Of a DNA stretch of 64,000 bases, positions 29,017 to 38,219 are shown piece by piece (positions within the stretch are counted from its first letter, which is position 1; each line of letters begins with the position of its first letter). This DNA comes from Glycomyces niveus (GTDB lineage: Bacteria; Actinomycetota; Actinomycetes; Mycobacteriales; Micromonosporaceae), in NCBI RefSeq assembly GCF_017592475.1, contig NZ_JAGFNP010000004.1:372001-436000 (forward strand), in the 5' to 3' direction. The notes beneath the pieces were generated by a model. The model ran no database searches, had not been told where the DNA came from, and saw only the letters and a list, made by a program, of their open reading frames with translations. A program made the translations under genes and the position numbers.

Positions 29017-29460
29017 CTATTCGGCCTTCGCGGCGGCGTCGAGGACGGCGTTCACGAACGACGTGTCGTCCGAGGAGCCGATCTGGAGCGCCACGCGCAT
29101 GGCCTCCTTGATCGCCACGGCGGTGTCGACGTCGGCCACGTGGCGGATCTCGTAGAGGGCCACGCGCAGGACGTTCCGGTCCACCGCGGGCATCCGCTCG
29201 ACCGACCAGCTCGTGGAGGCCTTGCCGAGCACGGCGTCGAGCTCGTCGAGGTGCTGGGCGACCCCGCGCACGAGCTCCTCGGCGTACTTCGGCAGGCGCG
29301 GGGCCTCCGGGTCCTTGAACGCGCGGTCGGCGCGCTCGGCGAGGACCCGCGACGGCTCGGTGTCGCGGCTCTCGGCTTCGTACAGGATCTCGACGGCCCG
29401 CATCCGCCACTTGGTGCGGGCGGTGAGCCGGTCAGGGCTGCTGCTGCTCTGCGTCCCCAC
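29017..29460 (-). CDS. nusB: transcription antitermination factor NusB
   Basis: A 147-residue all-helical protein that with NusE/S10 binds boxA RNA and supports rRNA antitermination. Recognisable segments are RTKWRMRAVEILYEAESRDT and the C-terminal VERMPAVDRNVLRVALYEI with IKEAMRVALQIGSSDDTSFV. The GTG start lies 2 nt after the efp stop, so the two genes are coupled. The N-terminal 12 residues (GTQSSSSPDRLT) are a short polar extension. Length is normal. Confidence 0.96.
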   Translation of the reverse strand: MGTQSSSSPDRLTARTKWRMRAVEILYEAESRDTEPSRVLAERADRAFKDPEAPRLPKYAEELVRGVAQHLDELDAVLGKASTSWSVERMPAVDRNVLRVALYEIRHVADVDTAVAIKEAMRVALQIGSSDDTSFVNAVLDAAAKAE

Positions 29461-29462
29461 GC

Positions 29463-30020
29463 CTAGGCCCGGGAGAGGTACTTGCCGTCGCGGGTGTCGA
29501 CCTTGATCTTCTCGCCGTTGTCGATGAACAGCGGGACGAGCACGGTCGCGCCGGTCTCGACGGTCGCGGGCTTGGTGCCGCCCGAGGAGCGGTCGCCCTG
29601 CAGGCCCGGCTCGGTGTACGTGATGGTGAGCTCGACCGAGGCGGGGAGCTCGACGTAGAGGACCTTGCCGTCGTGCTGGGCCACCGTGGCGTCGGAGTTC
29701 TCGAGGAGGAACTTCGAGGCGTCGCCCACGACACCGGGGCCGACCGGGATCTGGTCGTAGGTGTCGGTGTCCATGAAGACGAAGTCGTCGCCTTCCTTGT
29801 ACAGGTAGGTCATGGTGCGGCGGTCGACGTTCGCGGTCTCGACCTTGGTGCCGGCGTTGAAGGTCTTGTCGACGATCTTGCCCGAGGGGATCTGCTTGAG
29901 GGTGGTGCGCACGAACGCCGGGCCCTTGCCGGGCTTGACGTGCTGGAATTCCTGGACCTGCCAGAGCTGGCCCTCCAGGTTGAGCACCATGCCGTTCTTG
30001 AGGTCGTTCGTGGATGCCAC
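29463..30020 (-). CDS. efp: translation elongation factor P
   Basis: A 185-residue ribosome factor that relieves stalling at polyproline. The KOW-like N-terminal domain starts [19 protein letters not shown]. The modification loop reads [10 protein letters not shown], with Lys at the tip. OB domains follow, ending with [11 protein letters not shown]. The window contains several Pro-rich proteins (2208-3593, 4097-5758, ftsI, 12342-12800) that would depend on it. The GTG start follows a weak AAAGAGA. In Streptomyces a pepQ peptidase gene lies between aroQ and efp; here only 111 bp separate them. Confidence 0.97.
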   Translation of the reverse strand: MASTNDLKNGMVLNLEGQLWQVQEFQHVKPGKGPAFVRTTLKQIPSGKIVDKTFNAGTKVETANVDRRTMTYLYKEGDDFVFMDTDTYDQIPVGPGVVGDASKFLLENSDATVAQHDGKVLYVELPASVELTITYTEPGLQGDRSSGGTKPATVETGATVLVPLFIDNGEKIKVDTRDGKYLSRA

Positions 30021-30131
30021 GGGCGTTCGTCTCTTTCGGTAGAGGTTCTGTCTTGACCGACCGTCAATGGTAGCGGGCGGTCGAGCTGGTCAGGGCCGCG
30101 GCCGCACCGGCTGTGGTGGGCGGCGCAGCGG

Positions 30132-30572
30132 CTATTCGGAAATGCCGTGCTGCTCTGAGATGAAACGCAAGGCCGCGGTGTAGCCGCTCGGGCCGAGCCC
30201 GGCGATGACGCCCACGGCGTGGGCCGACACGTACGAGTGGTGACGGAACGCCTCGCGCTGGTGCACGTTCGAGAGGTGCACCTCGACGAGCGGCGCGGTG
30301 AGCTGGGCGCACGCGTCGCCGACCGCCACGGACGTGTGGGTCCAGGCGGCGGCGTTGAGCACGACCGGGTACCCGTTGTCGGCGGCCTCATGCAGCCACT
30401 CGAGGAGCTCGCCCTCGTGGTTGGTCTGCCGGAAGTCGACCTCCAGGCCCAGTTCCTTGCCGGTGGTGACGCACAGGTCGGCGAGGTCGGCGAGCGTCTG
30501 GGAGCCGTAGATCGCGGGCTCCCGTTTGCCGAGCCGGTTGAGGTTGGGGCCGTTCAGCACCAAGGTCTTCAT
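30132..30572 (-). CDS. aroQ: 3-dehydroquinate dehydratase, type II
   Basis: A 146-residue shikimate pathway enzyme. Type II motifs are all present: [20 protein letters not shown] (with the catalytic loop Arg and Tyr), [26 protein letters not shown] and [16 protein letters not shown]. The start ATG overlaps the aroKB stop by 4 bp (ATGA), so it is translationally coupled to the fused kinase/synthase. It completes the local set aroC-aroKB-aroQ. Length and residues are normal. Confidence 0.97.
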   Translation of the reverse strand: MKTLVLNGPNLNRLGKREPAIYGSQTLADLADLCVTTGKELGLEVDFRQTNHEGELLEWLHEAADNGYPVVLNAAAWTHTSVAVGDACAQLTAPLVEVHLSNVHQREAFRHHSYVSAHAVGVIAGLGPSGYTAALRFISEQHGISE

Positions 30573-32122
30573 CCGGTCAGCCTCTCATAGGCCTCGCGCT
30601 GCTGCTCGGCGGTCACGTCATCCACGACGACCGGCGCGGCCAGCGCGTCGAGGAGCACGAACCGCTGGGTGGCGCCGACGTTCTTCTTGTCGATCTTCAT
30701 GACCTTGAGGATGTCGTCCCAGCGTCCGGCCTCGTACGTGATCGGCAGGCCGAGCGAGGACAGGACGGCTTTGGTGCGGTCGACGAGGTCCACCCGGCCG
30801 GTGATGGCGCCCAGGTGCGCGGCGTAGACCATGCCGACGGCGACGGCGTCGCCGTGGCGCCAGCGGTAGTGCTCGAGTTTTTCCACCGCGTGGGCGAAGG
30901 TGTGCCCGTAGTTGAGGATGGCGCGCAGGCCCCCCTCTTTGAGGTCGGAGCCGACGACTTCGGCTTTGACGGCGATGGCTCGCTCGACGAGTTCGGCGAC
31001 GACCGGGTTCCGGGCGTCGAGGGCCGCGGCGGGGTCGGCTTCGACGAGGTCGAGGATCACCGGGTCGGCGATGAAGCCGGCCTTGACGACCTCGGCGAGG
31101 CCGGCGGCGAGGTCGCGCTTCGGCAGGGTCGTGAAGTGGTCGAGGTCGACCAGGACCGCGCGGGGCGGGTGGAAGGCGCCGACGAGGTTCTTGCCGGCGG
31201 CGGTGTTGACGCCGGTCTTGCCGCCGACCGCCGCGTCGACCGCGCCGAGGAGCGAGGTCGGGACGTGGAGGACGGCGACGCCGCGCAGCCAGCAGGCGGC
31301 GACGAACCCGGCGAGGTCGGTGACGGCGCCGCCGCCGACGCCGACGACGAGGTCGGTGCGGGTGAAGCCTTCGGCGCCGAGCGCTTCCCAGACCTGCTCG
31401 GCGACGGCGACGGTCTTGCCGTCCTCGGCGTCGGGCAGTTCCATGAGGGTGGCGTCGACGCCTTCGGGGCAGAGCGATCCGACGCGTTCGGCGAGCGCGG
31501 CGGTGCTGGTGGTGTGGAGCACGGCGACCCGGGTGGCCTTGCCGAGGAACTCGGGGAGGCGGTCGGTGGTGCCGCGGCCGATGAGGACCGGGTAAGGGGT
31601 CTCGGCGTCGCGGACCTCTACGGTGCGGACGGCGAGGCGGGCCTGGATCTCGGCGGTCAGGTCGTCCACGTCCCTTCCGGTGGTGTCGACGGCGAAGGTC
31701 TCGACCTCGCGGTAGAGCGGCAGCCGCTCGTCCATGAGCCGTCGGAGCGTGGCGCGAGGGTTGACCTGCAGGAGCGGGCGGCCCTTGTCGATCTCGGTGC
31801 GCTTGACGGCTTCGCCGAGGTCGACGCGGAGGTGGACGACGGTGACGTCGGCGAGGAGCTTGCGGGTGGACTCGGCGAGGACGGCGCCGCCGCCGAGGGC
31901 GAGGACGCCGTCGTGCTCGGCGACGGCCCGGCGCACGGCTTCGCGTTCGAGGGCGCGGAAGTGCTCCTCGCCTTCGTCCACGAAGATGTCCGGGATCGGC
32001 TTGCCCGCGGCGGCGGCGATGTCGGCGTCCACGTCGCGGAACGGCGCGTCGAGCGCGGCGGCGAGGGCGCGGCCGATCGTGGTCTTGCCCGAGCCGGGCG
32101 GCCCGACGATGACGACGAGCAC
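30569..32122 (-). CDS. aroKB: fused shikimate kinase / 3-dehydroquinate synthase
   Basis: One 517-residue reading frame holds two shikimate enzymes. Residues 1-164 are shikimate kinase: P-loop GPPGSGKTT (7-15), DVDADI, and the GGGAVL and LIDKGRP-like EIDKGRPLL segments. Residues about 166-517 are the NAD-dependent dehydroquinate synthase: [22 protein letters not shown] (written as 20 plus 2), [19 protein letters not shown], and the metal ligands in [11 protein letters not shown]. The junction ([21 protein letters not shown]) has no stop and no ATG/GTG in frame, so a real fusion is likely. The GTG start is 2 nt after the aroC stop. Confidence 0.93.
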   Translation of the reverse strand: MLVVIVGPPGSGKTTIGRALAAALDAPFRDVDADIAAAAGKPIPDIFVDEGEEHFRALEREAVRRAVAEHDGVLALGGGAVLAESTRKLLADVTVVHLRVDLGEAVKRTEIDKGRPLLQVNPRATLRRLMDERLPLYREVETFAVDTTGRDVDDLTAEIQARLAVRTVEVRDAETPYPVLIGRGTTDRLPEFLGKATRVAVLHTTSTAALAERVGSLCPEGVDATLMELPDAEDGKTVAVAEQVWEALGAEGFTRTDLVVGVGGGAVTDLAGFVAACWLRGVAVLHVPTSLLGAVDAAVGGKTGVNTAAGKNLVGAFHPPRAVLVDLDHFTTLPKRDLAAGLAEVVKAGFIADPVILDLVEADPAAALDARNPVVAELVERAIAVKAEVVGSDLKEGGLRAILNYGHTFAHAVEKLEHYRWRHGDAVAVGMVYAAHLGAITGRVDLVDRTKAVLSSLGLPITYEAGRWDDILKVMKIDKKNVGATQRFVLLDALAAPVVVDDVTAEQQREAYERLTG

Positions 32123-32124
32123 CG

Positions 32125-33303
32125 CTACTTCACCCGCAGGTTCTCGAGGTAGCTCTCGAAGTTGCGGCGGGATTCGGGGACGGAGTCGCCGCCGAACTTC
32201 TCCAGGGCCGCTTCGGCGAGGACGTAGGCGACCATGTGCTCGGCGACGACGGCCCCGGCGGGGACCGCGCAGACGTCGGAGCGCTGGTTGATCGCCTCCG
32301 CGGGTTCGCCGGTGACGGTGTCGATGGTGCGCAGCGGGCGGGTCAGCGACGAGATGGGCTTGAGCATCGCGGAGACGCGGAGCGGCTGGCCGGTGGTGAT
32401 GCCGCCTTCGAGGCCGCCGGCGCGGTCGGTGAGGCGCTGGACGCCGCCGGGGCCGGGGACGATCTCGTCGTGGGCGGAGGAGCCGCGGACGGCGGCCTGC
32501 ATGAGGCCGTCGCCGATCTCGACGGCCTTGACCGACTGGATCGACATGAGGGCGGTGGCCAGGCGCGCGTCGAGCTTGCGGTCCCATTGGACGTGGGAGC
32601 CGAGCCCGGGCGGGAGGCCGTAGGCGAGGACTTCGACGACGCCGCCGAGGGTGTCGGCGTCCTTCTTGGCGGCGTCGACCTCGGCGATCATGCGGGCGGA
32701 GGCCTCGGGGTCCATGCAGCGCAGCGGGTCGGCGTCGACGGCGGCGAAGTCGTCCGGGGTCGGCACGAGGCCTTCCTTGGCGCGGACGGGGCCGAGGGCC
32801 TTGACGTGGGAGACGATCTCGATGCCGAAGGCCTGCTTGAGGAAGGCCTTGGCGGCGGTGCCGCCGGCGACGCGGGCGGCGGTCTCGCGGGCCGAGGCGC
32901 GCTCGAGGATCGGGCGGGCGTCGTCGTGGTCGTACTTCTGCATGCCGGCGAGGTCGGCGTGGCCGGGGCGCGGGCGGGTGAGCCGGGCGTTGCGGGCGAT
33001 GCCTTCGAGCTCGGCCGGGTCGACCGGGTCGGCGGCCATGACGGTCTCCCACTTGGGCCACTCGGAGTTGCCGACGCGGATGGCGACCGGCGAGCCGAGG
33101 GTGCGGCCGTGGCGGACGCCCCCGATGAAGCTGACGGCGTCGGCCTCGAACTTCATGCGCGCGCCGCGGCCGTAACCGAGGCGGCGGCGGGCCAGTTCGG
33201 CGGCGACCGCCCCGGTGGTCAGCTCGATCCCGGCGGGCAGGCCGTCGAGGGTGACCACGAGTTCGGGTCCGTGAGATTCTCCAGCTGTCATCCATCGCAA
33301 CAC
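32125..33303 (-). CDS. aroC: chorismate synthase
   Basis: A 392-residue FMN-dependent enzyme that forms chorismate from EPSP. The start [20 protein letters not shown] is the family signature. Further signatures are [35 protein letters not shown] (written within 19) and [13 protein letters not shown]. The GTG start has a CAGACT box 6 nt upstream (33315-33310), so it may be leaderless, making this the head of the aroC-aroKB-aroQ operon. Length is normal. Confidence 0.97.
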   Translation of the reverse strand: MLRWMTAGESHGPELVVTLDGLPAGIELTTGAVAAELARRRLGYGRGARMKFEADAVSFIGGVRHGRTLGSPVAIRVGNSEWPKWETVMAADPVDPAELEGIARNARLTRPRPGHADLAGMQKYDHDDARPILERASARETAARVAGGTAAKAFLKQAFGIEIVSHVKALGPVRAKEGLVPTPDDFAAVDADPLRCMDPEASARMIAEVDAAKKDADTLGGVVEVLAYGLPPGLGSHVQWDRKLDARLATALMSIQSVKAVEIGDGLMQAAVRGSSAHDEIVPGPGGVQRLTDRAGGLEGGITTGQPLRVSAMLKPISSLTRPLRTIDTVTGEPAEAINQRSDVCAVPAGAVVAEHMVAYVLAEAALEKFGGDSVPESRRNFESYLENLRVK

Positions 33304-33309
33304 GCTTCA

Positions 33310-33315
33310 AGTCTG
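33310..33315 (-). promoter_or_regulatory. -10 box of a leaderless promoter for aroC
   Basis: CAGACT on the minus strand, 6 nt before the GTG at 33303; no Shine-Dalgarno is seen. Confidence 0.45.
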
Positions 33316-33421
33316 CCACCCGGCCGGATGTGATCCGGCACCTGGTGGAAAGCGTGTCTCAGGGGGTGGGCACGAGGTGGGGCCGCCCTCGCGGTGCGGG
33401 AGCGGCCTGGCGATCGGGTCG

Positions 33422-33775
33422 CTATTTCGCGTCGAAGGCCTTGCCGAAGTCGACGAGGACGACCTTGTGGTCGCCCACGACCTCGGCGTCGTGGCCCGGC
33501 GGGATGTCGAAGGCGTCGCCGGCGTTGATGTCCTTGTCGGTGCCGTCGTTCATGTGGACCTGCAGGTGCCCCTCGATGCAGTAGCCGAGGTGGTGGACCT
33601 GGCACGAGTCGGTGCCCGCGATCGGTTTGACGTCGTTCGACCAGCGCCAGCCCTTGTCGAACTCGGAGAGTTCGACGGGCCTGCCGTCGATCATGACCGT
33701 GTCCCGGTGGCCGTGGCCGCTGAGGTCCATGGTCTCGTCGGGCTGTTTGAAGCTCTTGACTGCCAGCTGATGCAT
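33422..33775 (-). CDS. cupin-domain protein
   Basis: A 117-residue single-domain cupin. The first cupin motif is visible as VHHLGYCIEGHLQVHM (G-x5-H-x-H-type arrangement relaxed) and the second as AGDAFDIPPGHDAEVVGD. The family binds a metal ion in a small beta barrel and includes isomerases, dioxygenases and binding proteins; no substrate can be given. The ATG at 33775 is preceded by GGGGGTG; a GTG three codons earlier is an alternative. It is monocistronic, downstream of the lacI-family gene's divergent promoter region. Role unknown. Confidence 0.85.
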   Translation of the reverse strand: MHQLAVKSFKQPDETMDLSGHGHRDTVMIDGRPVELSEFDKGWRWSNDVKPIAGTDSCQVHHLGYCIEGHLQVHMNDGTDKDINAGDAFDIPPGHDAEVVGDHKVVLVDFGKAFDAK

Positions 33776-33914
33776 GGCGTTCACCCCCAGGGTCGAGTCT
33801 ATGGCCGAATCGGGAGTCGTATTCACGTTTCGGCGGTGCCCCATCACCTGGGCAAGGGCTTGCCTTGACGGTCGCGCACGGTCCTCGGGGGCGGGCTTCC
33901 TGGTACCCGGTGGT

Positions 33915-33920
33915 TACACT
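33915..33920 (+). promoter_or_regulatory. -10 box candidate for the LacI-family gene
   Basis: TACACT fits TANNNT; the transcript would start near 33927 with a leader of about 70 nt to the ATG at 33997. The -35 is weak. Nothing else was recognised in the 221-bp gap to the cupin gene. Confidence 0.4.
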
Positions 33921-33996
33921 GGTCACTTCGTTCCCAGGTCAACCCCTCAATTACTGGAACTTTCAACAAAGCTGCATAAGGAAGGACGACGGTGCG

Positions 33997-35052
33997 ATGA
34001 ACCCCCCGCACGCGCGGAGATCCACAGACCGCAGCCCGGCACCGCGGTCTCGCAAACCCACGATGGCCGACGTCGCCGCGGAGGTCGGCGTCTCGCGGGC
34101 ACTGGTGTCGCTGGTGTTCCGCGGCCAGCCCGGCGCGAGCCCCGACACCCGCGAGCGGGTCTTCGACGCCGCCGCGCGACTCGGCTACAAGCCGGACATG
34201 GCCGCGCGGCTGCTCGCCCGCGGCCGCAGCAAGGTCCTCGGCGTGCTCTTCACGGCTCGGAACCCGTACCACGTCGACCTCGTGGAAGCGATCTACCCGG
34301 CGGCCGAGGAGCTCGGCTACGACCTGGTGCTGAGCGCGACGGTGCCGACCCGCAACGAGCACAACGCGATCGAGGCGCTCATCGGGCACCGCAGCGAGGC
34401 GCTGCTGCTGTGCGGGCCCACGATCCCCGACGCGGACGTGACCGAGCTGGGCACGCGGGTGCCCACCGTGGTGCTCGGGCGCCACATCAAGGACGCGCGG
34501 ATCGACGTGGTGACTTCCTACGACCGGCCCGGCGCGCGCGAGGTGGTCGACTACCTCGTGGGCCTGGGCCACCGCGACATCGTGCACGTGGACGCGGGCA
34601 ACCGGCCGGGCGGGCCGGAGCGGCGGCGGGCCTACCGGGACGCGATGCGCGCGCACGGCCTGGCCGACCGCATCCGCGTCATCCCCGGCAACCACTCCCA
34701 GGAGGGCGGCTCGGACGCGGCGCGGCTGCTCCTCGAGGAGGACGCGCCGCTGCCGACGGCGGTGTTCGCGGCGAACGACCAGTGCGCGATCGGGCTGCTC
34801 GACGTGTTCACGCGGGCCGGGGTGAAGATCCCCGAGCAGGTCTCGATCGTCGGCTACGACGACAGCCACATCGCCGGGCTCAGCCACATCGACCTGACGA
34901 CGGTGCGCCAGGACGCGCGCCGGCTCGCCCGCCTCGCCGTCGAGGCTGCCGACGAACAACTCAGGGGCGCAAGGGAACCGGGCGTGTGCCTGAAACTGGA
35001 GTCGAAACTGGTCGTGCGCGGGACGAGCGGTCCGCCCGCCGCCGCCGAGTGA
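33997..35052 (+). CDS. LacI-family transcriptional regulator
   Basis: A 351-residue repressor. The N-terminal helix-turn-helix reads TMADVAAEVGVSRALVSLVF, with the hinge helix LGYKPDMAARLLARGRS. The periplasmic-binding-protein-like ligand domain follows (KVLGVLFTARNPYHVDLVEA to the end), with VFAANDQCAIGLLDVFTRAG and VSIVGYDDSHIAGL typical of the sugar-binding fold. AAGGAAGG lies about 11 nt before the ATG. The next gene is a GH9 cellulase with a CebR-like operator upstream, so it probably answers to cello-oligosaccharides; that ligand is inference. Confidence 0.95.
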   Translation: MNPPHARRSTDRSPAPRSRKPTMADVAAEVGVSRALVSLVFRGQPGASPDTRERVFDAAARLGYKPDMAARLLARGRSKVLGVLFTARNPYHVDLVEAIYPAAEELGYDLVLSATVPTRNEHNAIEALIGHRSEALLLCGPTIPDADVTELGTRVPTVVLGRHIKDARIDVVTSYDRPGAREVVDYLVGLGHRDIVHVDAGNRPGGPERRRAYRDAMRAHGLADRIRVIPGNHSQEGGSDAARLLLEEDAPLPTAVFAANDQCAIGLLDVFTRAGVKIPEQVSIVGYDDSHIAGLSHIDLTTVRQDARRLARLAVEAADEQLRGAREPGVCLKLESKLVVRGTSGPPAAAE

Positions 35053-35081
35053 TTGACATTTACATGCTTCGATGACAAGAT
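35053..35081 (+). promoter_or_regulatory. promoter of the GH9 cellulase gene
   Basis: TTGACA (35053-35058) with a 17-bp spacer to CAAGAT (35076-35081). The perfect -35 lies directly behind the LacI stop codon. Confidence 0.6.
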
Positions 35082-35087
35082 GGCTGG

Positions 35088-35101
35088 TGGTATCGCTCCC
35101 A
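35088..35101 (+). promoter_or_regulatory. LacI-type (CebR-like) operator
   Basis: TGGTATCGCTCCCA. The right half CGCTCCCA matches the CebR palindrome TGGGAGCGCTCCCA exactly and the left half differs at three positions. It sits just after the -10 box, where repressor binding would block the polymerase. Confidence 0.65.
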
Positions 35102-35124
35102 ATCACTTTGGAAGGCCACTCCCC

Positions 35125-37710
35125 ATGCCGCGAACCGCACTTCGCCGGAGACGCTTCGGCGTCGCCGTCCTGACCGCACTGGCACTCGGGGCCGCCGCGG
35201 CGGCCCCCGCCGCCCAGGCCCAGGACGAGGAGCCCACCGACCTCATCACCAACGGCGACTTCGCGTCCGGCACGAACGGCTGGTGGGCCACGGCCAACCT
35301 GGCCGGCGCGGTCGCGGACGGCGAGTGGTGCGTGGACGTCCCCGGCGGCACCGCCAACGCCTGGGACGCCATCGTGGGCCAGGACGGCCTGCCGCTGGTC
35401 ACCGGCGAGACCTACGAGCTGCGCTTCACCGCGCGCGCCTCGTCCGATGTCAGCGTGCGCGCCCTCGTGCAGCGACCGGTCGACCCCTGGCCGACCGCGA
35501 TCGAGGAGTTCCCGCTGCTCACCGCCGAGGCGCAGGAGTTCAGCTACGCCTTCACCGCCAACGCCGACTGGACCGACGCGCAACTCGCGTTCCAGATCGG
35601 CCGCCACGCCGAGCCGTGGCGGTTCTGCCTATCGGAGGTCCAGTTGCTCACCGGAGCCGAACCGCCCGTGTACGAGCCCGATACCGGGCCGCGCGTGCGG
35701 GTGAACCAGGTCGGATACCTTGCCGACGCCCCCAAGCGGGCCACCCTCGTCACCGACGCCGCCGACCCCGTCCCGTGGCAGCTCCACGACGCCGCCGGAT
35801 CACTGGTGGCCCAAGGGAACTCCGCGCCCTACGGCGACGAGCCGACCTCGGGCGAAGCGGTCCACGTGATCGACTTCTCGGGCGCGACCGCCACCGGCGA
35901 GGGCTTCACGCTCACCGCCGACGGCGAGACCTCCTACCCGTTCGCGATCGGCGGGAACCCCTACGGCGACATGGCGGTCGACGCGATGTCCTTCTACTAC
36001 CCGCAGCGCTCGGGCATCGCCATCGACGACGCCATCGCGCCCGGGTACGGCCGCGAGGCCGGGCACGTGGACGTCGCGCCGAACCAGGGCGACGGGGCCG
36101 TGCCCTGCGCCGCCGACGCGTGCGACTACACCCTGGACGTGACCGGCGGCTGGTATGACGCGGGCGACCACGGCAAGTACGTCGTCAACGGCGGCATCTC
36201 GGTCGCGCAGCTCATGTCCGTGTACGAGCGTGCGCTCCACGCCCCCACCGGCGACGCCAGCCGCCTCGGCGACGGCACCCTGCGCATCCCCGAGCACGGC
36301 GACGGCGTCCCCGACGTCCTCGACGAGGCCCGCTGGGAGGTCGAGTTCCTGCTCTCGATGCAGGTGCCCGCGGGCGAGGAGCTGGCGGGCATGGCCCACC
36401 ACAAGATCCACGACGAGCGCTGGACTGGCCTGCCGCTCATGCCGGCCGACGACCCGCAGCCGCGCTACCTGCAGCCGCCCTCGACCGCCGCGACCCTGAA
36501 CCTCGCCGCCGCCGCCGCGCAGGCCGCGCGCCTGTTCGCGCCCTATGACGCCGACTTCGCGGCCGAGTGCCTCGAAGCGGCCGAGACCGCCTGGCAGGCC
36601 GCGCTCGCGCACCCCGACGTGTACGCCCCGGACACCAGCCCCGACGGCGGCGGCCCCTACGGCGACTCGGACGTGAGCGACGAGTTCTACTGGGCCGCAG
36701 CGGAACTGTTCCTCACCACCGGCAAGAAGACCTATGAGGAGTCCGTGCTGGGCTCGAAGCTGCACGACGCCGACACGTTCGGCGCGGGCGCCTTCTACTG
36801 GGGCGGCGTGGCCGCCCTCGCCAAGCTCGACCTGGCGCTGGTGCCGAACGCGCTCCCGGGCCGGGACGAGGTGGTCGCGCAGGTCGTGGCCGGGGCCGAC
36901 GGGTACCTGGAGCTGCAGGCCGCGAGCCCGTGGGACCTCTCCTACGGTTCCAGCGGGACCTTCGACTGGGGTTCGAACAGCGCGGTGCTCAACGAGCTGG
37001 TCGTCGTGGCGACCGCCTTCGACCTCACCGGCGACGCGCAGTACCGCGACGGCGTCCTGTCCGGGCTCGACTACCTGTTGGGCCGCAACGCCCTCGGCAA
37101 CTCCTATGTGACCGGTTACGGCTCGCACGACTCGCACAACATGCACAGCCGCTGGTACGCCAACCAGCTCGACCCGAGCCTGCCGAACCCGCCCGCCGGG
37201 ACCCTCGCGGGCGGCCCGAACAGCGTCACCTCGACGTGGGACCCGGTCGCGCAGCGCTGGCTGACCGGCTGCGCCCCGCAGCGGTGCTACATCGACGACA
37301 TCGGGTCATGGGCCACGAACGAGCTGACCATCAACTGGAACGCGCCGCTCGCGCAGATCGCGAACTTCGCCGCCGAGCAGGCCGGTTCGGTCACGGCCTC
37401 GCCGTCGTGCGAAGTGGAGTACCGCATCAACGGCCAGTGGCCGGGCGGGTTCAACGCGCAGATCCTCGTCACCAACACCGGTGACGCGCCCCTGCGGGAC
37501 GTCTCGCTGCGGTGGGCGCTGCCCACCGGCCAGTCCATCGTCCACTCCTGGAGCGTGGCGCTGGTGCAGGAGGGCCACACGGTGACCGCCACGGACCTGG
37601 CCGACGGCCAGGAACTGAAGCCGGGCCGCACCTTCACGTTCGGGTTCATCGGGAGCAAGGACGCCCGTACCGCGGTCGCGCCCGCCTCGGTGACCTGCTC
37701 GGCGGCGTAA
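35125..37710 (+). CDS. secreted GH9 endoglucanase with CBM4/9 and CBM2 modules
   Basis: An 861-residue secreted cellulase. The signal peptide has RRRRFG, a hydrophobic core and AQA cleavage near residue 32. Then come a CBM4/9-like module (about 37-185: [16 protein letters not shown]), an Ig-like CelD_N domain ([19 protein letters not shown]), and the GH9 catalytic domain with the nucleophilic-water Asp in [17 protein letters not shown], the [18 protein letters not shown] segment, and the acid Glu in [13 protein letters not shown] (about 730). A C-terminal CBM2 follows (about 762-861) with [15 protein letters not shown]. The start ATG has GGAAGG upstream. Expression is probably controlled by the adjacent LacI regulator. 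Confidence 0.95.
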   Translation: MPRTALRRRRFGVAVLTALALGAAAAAPAAQAQDEEPTDLITNGDFASGTNGWWATANLAGAVADGEWCVDVPGGTANAWDAIVGQDGLPLVTGETYELRFTARASSDVSVRALVQRPVDPWPTAIEEFPLLTAEAQEFSYAFTANADWTDAQLAFQIGRHAEPWRFCLSEVQLLTGAEPPVYEPDTGPRVRVNQVGYLADAPKRATLVTDAADPVPWQLHDAAGSLVAQGNSAPYGDEPTSGEAVHVIDFSGATATGEGFTLTADGETSYPFAIGGNPYGDMAVDAMSFYYPQRSGIAIDDAIAPGYGREAGHVDVAPNQGDGAVPCAADACDYTLDVTGGWYDAGDHGKYVVNGGISVAQLMSVYERALHAPTGDASRLGDGTLRIPEHGDGVPDVLDEARWEVEFLLSMQVPAGEELAGMAHHKIHDERWTGLPLMPADDPQPRYLQPPSTAATLNLAAAAAQAARLFAPYDADFAAECLEAAETAWQAALAHPDVYAPDTSPDGGGPYGDSDVSDEFYWAAAELFLTTGKKTYEESVLGSKLHDADTFGAGAFYWGGVAALAKLDLALVPNALPGRDEVVAQVVAGADGYLELQAASPWDLSYGSSGTFDWGSNSAVLNELVVVATAFDLTGDAQYRDGVLSGLDYLLGRNALGNSYVTGYGSHDSHNMHSRWYANQLDPSLPNPPAGTLAGGPNSVTSTWDPVAQRWLTGCAPQRCYIDDIGSWATNELTINWNAPLAQIANFAAEQAGSVTASPSCEVEYRINGQWPGGFNAQILVTNTGDAPLRDVSLRWALPTGQSIVHSWSVALVQEGHTVTATDLADGQELKPGRTFTFGFIGSKDARTAVAPASVTCSAA

Positions 37711-37718
37711 GGGAACAG

Positions 37719-37754
37719 CTCGGGGCGGCCGCCGGACACGGCGGCCGCCCCGAG
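37719..37754. terminator. perfect bidirectional terminator
   Basis: 16-bp perfect inverted repeat (CTCGGGGCGGCCGCCG / CGGCGGCCGCCCCGAG) with loop GACA, between convergent stops at 37710 and 37776. Confidence 0.85.
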
Positions 37755-37775
37755 GTGTGTTCGCGGGCTGGGACC

Positions 37776-38069
37776 TCACGGCTCGATGTCGATGAGGATC
37801 TGGGACTGCGAGTCGCAGCTGCTGTCGACGTCGGTCATGGCGATCACGTCGGGGCTGGTGATGTCGCTCCAGTCCCAGATGAGCCCGACATCGCTGCTCA
37901 GGCTGCCGACGCACAGGTCCGACAGGAGGTTGATCCCGCCGACCTCGTGATTCTCGTAGCCGCCCATGGGAGCGGTGGTCTCAGCCGCGATGGCCGGTGC
38001 GGCCATCCCCGCCGCCATGACGCCGGCGGCCGCCGCCGCGACCGCGGCCTTTGCGATAAAGCGAATCAC
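37776..38069 (-). CDS. small secreted protein with two cysteines
   Basis: A 97-residue protein. A signal peptide is clear: RFIAKAAVAAAAAGVMAAGM, then APAIAA with cleavage near residue 28. The mature part is about 70 acidic residues with only two Cys, 32 residues apart (LCVGSLSSD, DVDSSCDSQSQ), so one disulfide is possible. The spacing recalls rodlins of Streptomyces, but the resemblance is weak and not proven. The GTG at 38069 is preferred since GAGAGG lies 5 nt upstream; a GTG two codons earlier overlaps that site. It has its own promoter region and terminator. Not otherwise recognised. Confidence 0.75.
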   Translation of the reverse strand: MIRFIAKAAVAAAAAGVMAAGMAAPAIAAETTAPMGGYENHEVGGINLLSDLCVGSLSSDVGLIWDWSDITSPDVIAMTDVDSSCDSQSQILIDIEP

Positions 38070-38219
38070 TGTCACCTCTCAGTACTCGGTGTATCGTTCT
38101 CGACCCTTTTGTACTAGGTCCGCCACGAATATAACCATTGCACCGAGTTCCATAGGGAGATCGGGAAAACGCGCAGAGTTCCCATGGACATTTCACTCGT
38201 AAGTGAACTTACCGGTCGC
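38070..38219 (-). promoter_or_regulatory. promoter region of the small secreted protein gene
   Basis: An AT-rich stretch, unusual for this window, with a TATATT -10-like box (minus strand, within GGTTATATTCG) and a GATACA further down. GTAAGT-GA-ACTTAC (38199-38212) is an inverted repeat with 6-bp arms near the upstream gene's stop and may be an operator. Confidence 0.4.

Noticed and set aside
31600..31650. Frameshift or missing stop between aroK and aroB
   Set aside because: No in-frame start codon exists near the junction and both halves are intact in one frame, so a fusion fits better than an error. A sequencing check is still listed with the finding.
32123..33319. Extension of the aroKB frame through aroC
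   Set aside because: The upstream part is Arg/His/Pro-rich and out of phase with aroC, which has every chorismate synthase motif; the GTG at 32122 is the sensible start.
37000..37200. Loss of the GH9 active-site histidines
   Set aside because: The [18 protein letters not shown] form is ordinary for actinobacterial GH9 enzymes, and the catalytic Asp and Glu are present.
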